Assembly: GCA_021604545.1 (NCBI GenBank)
Contig: BQJE01000006.1
Location: 33,784 to 97,783 of the forward strand
From: Micavibrio sp.
Lineage (GTDB): Bacteria; Pseudomonadota; Alphaproteobacteria; Micavibrionales; Micavibrionaceae
Direction of reading: 5' to 3'
Length of the DNA: 64,000 nt
Shown here: positions 61,301 through 64,000 of the stretch, piece after piece
Layout of the letters: each line of letters begins with the position of its first letter
Position numbering within the stretch: position 1 is the first letter of the stretch
Translations under genes and position numbers: made by a program
The notes under the pieces: generated by a model
Seen by the model: only the letters and a program-made list of their open reading frames with translations
Databases searched by the model: none
What the model was told of the DNA's origin: nothing

Positions 61301-61374
61301 TCGGCATGGGCTTTATGGGCCTGCTGTTTTTGGTTACTGGAAATCTGATACGAACCCGTCGCCGGGAGGAATAA
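55396..61374 (+). CDS. second mosaic fibre protein with Peptidase S74 chaperone and C-terminal membrane helix
   Basis: 1992 residues, starting 1 bp after the giant gene. Signal peptide HLIALLVAAFIFSALPGKAYA, then a cysteine form of the small module (DCATPTAPVGSLQYF...KYCDSNDNWIDW). Next come mosaic repeats: three PTxxNGMxRYN modules, VGIGT linkers, and KTIVSNGDTLFEFVAKGYDG-type modules ending in ERMRIDxxG. The S74 chaperone starts VSDRRLKDNI (Ser1838), followed by a Lys/Glu coiled coil (ELKAENEALKAELDSVKTKL), ALKAHTGYGINKA, a TM helix (about 1962-1984) and RTRRREE. The tail matches that of the giant protein closely, while the N terminus is a cleavable signal instead of a prepilin-like anchor. 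Inferred partner or alternative fibre. Confidence 0.85.
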   Translation: MTHSKMKRTRHLIALLVAAFIFSALPGKAYADCATPTAPVGSLQYFVGDDMFKYCDSNDNWIDWGSGGAATPAGSDRQIQFNSGGTTLGADANFVYNSAGQLGIGTSTPFGGSAINIVSDNTSGQYDLILQSYDVGSTAKLDIDFMHARGTPGSPAAMVDNDWLGTIRWSAYGSGAFRSRAQISAQINGTVSGTTIPTDLSFAAGDTGAVDRMWVRSDGTVAIGTNASGGELHVSDGADGDGDSYIFVSSTAANESAIWFQNNSGGTGRWGAVGVYGTDDALRFTGGNSSLDDTDTHMIIENAGDVGIGTISPNSRLDVATAAASDPTFRLSDGDVTLPDYSGSASLGDVSASTAVAQIKTQHASDGGAILFGYTGSGVNDGEPLKLVGTHGGTAPTSPAVLIDGQKHSGTNNRTLLADAETVLDIRNIGIPLMRILGDGNIFMYGTGAVDIPAGTTGERPTVADNGMLRYNSDTNKFEGFEAGSWANLVGGGAGGLWTAGTGDDIYYNSGSPQVGIGTTAPTANLHLYDTGNDANYSMLLLEGDGEPAFDINTSSASSGLNPLIRTTRSRGARGAKTIVSNGDTLFEFVAKGYDGAADIHGAYISTLVDGAPGANDMPTRIEFHTQAAGGGASLEGTTPELVIKNDGKIGMGTATPAEDLHIYDSAGRAGLIIESENANNAVSNLQLFTKGDGAKTLGDAANQGWYLGAYDDTYATAAQQNDLAFWSWDGTTWANRMTMQQDTGYIGIGTNDPTNILTIVGDNLDPVIASYSAVTGSGAQWQSYRARGSETAKVPVQANDSLGGFRAGAWDGSQFEIAGGLEMYIDAGATVADEVIPTNMQFQTRDATDTSAQDRMQISSDGIVSFLSTGAFVANIGTTAQRPTASSNGMMRYNTTTAKFEGYENGSWTNIVGGGAGGLWTDGAGDIIYYNSGTPLVGIGTATPTDYLHVAGELVDEGIAIESFNDTDANGGNVTFRRTRGTEGSKVIVNDGDEVGHIMFRAFRSGSNYDQIAAIVAIVDGDPTGGLIPGRLTFGTRLDNGSFFERMVIKNDGKIGMGTSDPDTILHIYEAGAGTADFHIETGGSGISQISFEENSQTENFNIHYDGAENQFEFEGMSLPNIMTMARDRGSIAIGGTTDTMAADEPNIPNGSLTIENGALCVDGGDTSCDDEARTAGFIYGTGMVLKDGKLDIISDDGLDDIDVISYGANQANIDMNRGRGDAAGPLIIQDDDAAGGMRFVGYDGDSFEHGAWITGTVDGTPGDDNMPMRIEFLTRPDGNTDNPVERMRIDSDGIVSFTSTGAFLMNNGTTGERPTASNNGMMRYNTTTAKFEGYQAGSWQDLITAGGTPAGANTQIQFNSSGSFGASANFVWDQINGHVGINEPAPAADLVVVDSASDTGTDAHIFVNNDGANQSAIWFSNNQDGTPRWAGIGVYGTDDALRFTGANNDLTDAETHMIIGQTGLVGIGTVSPADALHIAGDLDDEGFTIESFYDTDPDGGNIRFLRSHGTEGSETIVSNNDETGHIWFKGHDGSAHQNMASIVASVDGAPGAGDMPGRLEFWTTPVGTSIEVERMRIDNAGNVGIGTESPTGRLHVAEPGSSTATPILERSGQTTDGFWTAARLLSTKTSNMGDGFGTSLAFNIQDDTSGIVQIASVGGERDGADNSGAVVFETWNAGSGSEKMRIKPDGNVGIGTDAPDSALDIASDGQTVFTINSAGASSGANSEVFGRRSRGTQDSRITVQDGDGLLDMVALGWDGNSWEVAAFIGTEVDGGAGDGDMPGKIIFNTTPDGSTTWQERMRIDNAGYVGINMTDADVELDVTGDIEYTGTITDVSDRRLKDNITPLGSMLDKVSEVKTYSFTMKEDEDKKVEYGVLAQEIEQIFPELVKTAEDEIGTKSVNYVGLIAPMIEATKELKAENEALKAELDSVKTKLADVDDLRHDVKALKAHTGYGINKAAIGIWVLVGMGFMGLLFLVTGNLIRTRRREE

Positions 61375-63842
61375 TGCACAAGGCCTCCTTTTCCCCCTTA
61401 GCTGTCATCCTGAGCGCCAGCGAAGGATCTCGTAAATTAAAAAGATTCTTCGCTTCGCTCAGAATGACAGAGGGTTGTGGTTTCTTTTTCCTGATAACTA
61501 TCATGTGCTTCCTGATGTCCATTTCGAACGCCCATGCCGACTGCTCTGCCCCGGTCGGCGTTGCCGGTGAGATGGAATACGACACAACTGATGAGCGCTA
61601 TGAATATTGTGACGGCACCAACTGGATCAGCACCAAAGACACAATTGTAGATAATCTCGTTGGTCACTGGAAGCTCGATGAAACCACCGGCTCCACGATG
61701 ACCGACTCTTCACCATCGGGCAATGACGGTACATGGTATGATAACGCCAACACTGATGTCGGGGAAGAAACAACCGCCGCAGTCATCGACGATGGCATCA
61801 CTTTCGATGGTGTGGATGACCGTATCAATGTCGGCGATGTCAGTGAGCTGGACATGGGCACAGGCAGCTTTACCGTATGCGGCTGGATGAGGACATCCTC
61901 TGCAGCAACTAGTCAAACCCCTTTTCAAAAGCGATTTGATATTGGCGGCAGTAGCGCCGGATGGCTGGTTTATGTTTCTAGTTCAACCGGAAAACTTCGC
62001 ATCGGGAGCTTTTCAGACGGCACAAATTGGGTCCTCCATACCGATCTTACATCAGTGGCTATAGACGATGAACAATGGCGTCATGTTGCCGTGGTTTTTG
62101 ATCGGACCAATGACATTGCTTATACCTATCTTGATGGCGTTAAGGGGTCTAATGTTGATATCAGCAGCGTCACGGGCTCTATAAGCAACAGCTATAGTTT
62201 CAGAATTGGGCAAAGCAATCTGGCAGGCCCAACTGATGATGCTACATGGGGTGGCGAGATAGACGATGTCCGCGTTTATGACACGGTCATAACGGCGTCT
62301 CAAATTGGAGAGCTTTATAAGTCGGGCGCCGATGATGCCCTGGTCAGCCACTGGAAACTGGATGAAACATCGGGCACAACAGCCGTAGATTCAGACGGCA
62401 ACAATGATGGCAGCTACGTCAACACTCCCACGCAAAAAACGACAGGTGTCTTTAAAAACGCGCTGGAATTTGATGGAACAAATGAGCGTGTTAATATCGG
62501 CGACCCCGGCGATGGCAGCCTCGATTTCGGCTCCAATTCCTTTAGCTATGGCGTATGGGTGAACCCAAGCGGCTCGGCCGGAAGTTATGATATGCCATGG
62601 CATAAAGGTGGGGCAGCGGCCGGGCAACGTGGCTATGACATCGAATTGGGCAGCGGCGGCTGGCGGGCAAATATATCGGACGGCACAACGGCTGAGGCAG
62701 CAACTTTCAGTGCATCACCCATTCTAAATCAGTGGAGTCATGTCTTTGTCGTCGTCGACCGTGGCACCCGCGACACAATGTACACCTATTTTAACGGCGC
62801 GCAAGTCGGTAGCCATGGTTTTCCAGGAGGGTTTGGGTCTTTATCAAATTCCACATCAGCCAATATCGGTGCAACCGGTAGCGGCAGCTATCCTTTCCTC
62901 GAACAGATAGACGATATGCGCATCTATAACCGCGCCTTGTCCGATGCAGAAGTCGAGGATATTTATAATACCGGCATAACAGATGGACTCGTTGGCTGGT
63001 GGAAACTGGATGAAACCACTGGGGCAACAATGTTGGATTCTTCCGGCACCGGCAATGACGGCACATGGAGCGACAGTAGCGGCAACTCCGTAGCCGAAGA
63101 AACCATCACTGCGGCTATCGACGATGGTATTGATTTTGACGGCATAAATGATGAGATTAGCATTACAGATTCCAGCCTCTGGGATTTCGCTGGAAATAGT
63201 AGAACGATTTCCGTCTGGTTCAAGAGCTCGGGCACAAGCGAGGATATACTGGAGCATTTTGTTGGCGGGTCCCCCGGCGAAGGGTGGAACTTGATCTTAG
63301 ATGCTTCTGGCGATATAGCGTTCGCCCATCGCAGTACCGGTAACGCCATAACTTTGATCGTGGATGGCGGCCCATCCGAGAATGACGACGAATGGCATCA
63401 TGTTGCCGTAACCCTTAATGCAACGAGTTCAATCATGTATCTTGATGGAGTCGTGCATGATACGGATACGCATGACAACCTCATTGATCGGAATCAGGCA
63501 TTAATGGTTGGCTCTAGCGGTGCGAGCACCCGTTATTTTAGTGGGGTCATCGACGATATCAGAATTTACGACCGCGAACTAAGCGCGTCAGAAATTGCCC
63601 TTCTCTACCAAATTGGTGTCGGTTCTAAAGGCTGCGATAAACAGGGGGAGATGTCCTATAATTTTGCCGCGCATGTTTATAAATATTGCGATGGTCTACA
63701 AGAGGTCTTCCTGGGACCCTCCCCCGGCACTGGAGGCTCAGGCTGCTCTACACCAACGGGCGCAGCGGGCACTATGCTCTACAACGGCACATCAAACAAA
63801 ATGCAATATTGCGACGGCAATGCCTGGATTGATATTGATTAA
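61374..63842 (+). CDS. secreted protein with three LamG-like domains
   Basis: 822 residues. ATG 61374 overlaps the previous stop (TAATG) and has SD GGGAGG (61364-61369). The first ~30 codons are a palindromic element read in frame; the hydrophobic signal sequence (GFFFLITIMCFLMSISNAHA) follows, with ATG 61464 the alternative start. A cysteine module (DCSAPVGVAGEMEY...EYCDGTNW) leads into three concanavalin-A/LamG-like jelly rolls (about 97-318, 325-540, 541-745), each opening (H/W)WKLDETxGxT and closing with IDD(V/M/I)R(V/I)Y. Two more cysteine modules end the protein (GCDKQGEMSYN, GCSTPTGAAGTMLYN...YCDG). LamG domains usually bind glycans. No S74 domain. Probably a secreted lectin-like subunit of the same fibre system. 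Confidence 0.85.
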   Translation: MHKASFSPLAVILSASEGSRKLKRFFASLRMTEGCGFFFLITIMCFLMSISNAHADCSAPVGVAGEMEYDTTDERYEYCDGTNWISTKDTIVDNLVGHWKLDETTGSTMTDSSPSGNDGTWYDNANTDVGEETTAAVIDDGITFDGVDDRINVGDVSELDMGTGSFTVCGWMRTSSAATSQTPFQKRFDIGGSSAGWLVYVSSSTGKLRIGSFSDGTNWVLHTDLTSVAIDDEQWRHVAVVFDRTNDIAYTYLDGVKGSNVDISSVTGSISNSYSFRIGQSNLAGPTDDATWGGEIDDVRVYDTVITASQIGELYKSGADDALVSHWKLDETSGTTAVDSDGNNDGSYVNTPTQKTTGVFKNALEFDGTNERVNIGDPGDGSLDFGSNSFSYGVWVNPSGSAGSYDMPWHKGGAAAGQRGYDIELGSGGWRANISDGTTAEAATFSASPILNQWSHVFVVVDRGTRDTMYTYFNGAQVGSHGFPGGFGSLSNSTSANIGATGSGSYPFLEQIDDMRIYNRALSDAEVEDIYNTGITDGLVGWWKLDETTGATMLDSSGTGNDGTWSDSSGNSVAEETITAAIDDGIDFDGINDEISITDSSLWDFAGNSRTISVWFKSSGTSEDILEHFVGGSPGEGWNLILDASGDIAFAHRSTGNAITLIVDGGPSENDDEWHHVAVTLNATSSIMYLDGVVHDTDTHDNLIDRNQALMVGSSGASTRYFSGVIDDIRIYDRELSASEIALLYQIGVGSKGCDKQGEMSYNFAAHVYKYCDGLQEVFLGPSPGTGGSGCSTPTGAAGTMLYNGTSNKMQYCDGNAWIDID
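61402..61470. repeat. palindromic element inserted in the coding start of the LamG gene
   Basis: Left arm CTGTCATCCTGAGCG...GCGAAGGATCT and right arm AGATTCTTCGCTTCGCTCAG...TGACAG form a long imperfect inverted repeat of 69 bp. It resembles the widespread GTCATCCTGAGCG/GCTCAGAATGAC palindromes of bacterial genomes. It lies wholly inside the reading frame, encoding about residues 10-32. Confidence 0.8.
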
Positions 63843-63864
63843 CCTGAAAAGCTTTAACGAAGCT

Positions 63865-63998
63865 ATGGTGCGCCCGTTCGAACATAGTTCGAACTCCCTT
63901 TTTAATAAGAGGGCGACCATTCCTAAAAGGAATGGTGCGCCCGTTCGAACATAGTTCGAACTCCCTTTTTAATAAGAGGGCGACCATTCCTAAAAGGA
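63865..63998. repeat. 67-bp tandem repeat, two full copies and continuing beyond the window
   Basis: Exact period of 67 bp (63865 and 63932; a third copy begins at 63999). Each unit holds three palindromes: GTTCGAAC-ATA-GTTCGAAC, a CCCTTTT/TAAGAGGG hairpin, and a long hairpin GGGCG-ACCATTCCT/AGGAATGGT-GCGCCC with a single bulged base. It starts 22 bp after the LamG gene. Confidence 0.85.
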
Positions 63999-64000
63999 AT

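Noticed and set aside
63865..63998. Possible CRISPR array
   Set aside because: The units are wholly identical over 67 bp with no variable spacers, so it is a plain tandem repeat.

Overview
The window looks like a chromosomal segment of an alphaproteobacterium. The 16S/23S/5S operon with tRNA-Ile and tRNA-Ala in the spacer, a GapR/DUF2312 protein, a DUF1489 protein, a hemC-hemD/Mic60-hemY cluster and CtrA-like TTAA-N7-TTAA sites all point there. A Micavibrio-like (predatory or epibiotic) lineage is a guess, resting on giant phage-fibre-like adhesins and an orphan DotI/IcmL homologue; no single gene proves it.

Layout. 1-3.1 kb: the end of a cyclic-nucleotide-binding-fold protein, an SDR oxidoreductase, a small orphan and a homocysteine S-methyltransferase. 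3.1-9.0 kb: a complete rRNA operon on the minus strand (16S, tRNA-Ile, tRNA-Ala, 23S, 5S) with tandem promoters at its far end. A family of short bulged hairpins (REP-like) is scattered in and around it, two of them beside fragments of stable RNA genes. 9.0-13.0 kb: two orphans, a Na/Pi cotransporter-PhoU protein and DUF1489. 13.1-22.0 kb: a surface-polysaccharide locus (SLBB export protein, two GT2 and one GT-B glycosyltransferases, Wzz-like chain-length protein, Wzy/WaaL-like membrane protein). 22.0-24.4 kb: a divergent pair around a CtrA-like site, then a rhomboid protease. 24.4-29.2 kb: haem genes on the minus strand, in which hemD is fused in frame to a Mic60/mitofilin-like protein. 29.3-33.3 kb: an HD-domain protein with a promoter that predicts a leaderless mRNA, then tsaD-gpsA-membrane protein-EVE. 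33.2-40.6 kb: a pentapeptide-repeat protein, acs, an O-antigen-ligase-like protein with TPRs, gapR, a DotI/IcmL-like protein and an ABC1/UbiB kinase.

41.1-63.8 kb is the most unusual part: three consecutive genes (4757, 1992 and 822 codons) with junctions of 1 bp or overlapping stop/start, filling 22.7 kb. The first two are mosaic repeat proteins built of phage tail-fibre-like modules (VGIGT linkers, PTGDNGM/RYN/FEG modules, NTFLG/AG ladders, YadA-head-like 14-residue repeats). Both end in an endosialidase-type intramolecular chaperone (Peptidase S74), a coiled coil and, unexpectedly, a C-terminal membrane helix with a basic tail. The third carries three LamG-like domains flanked by cysteine-containing versions of the same small module. 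I infer one surface-fibre (adhesin) system, comparable in idea to the mosaic adhesive trimer fibres of Bdellovibrio but with a different anchoring arrangement.

No insertion sequence, prophage or CRISPR array was seen. The window closes in a 67-bp tandem repeat that continues past its end.
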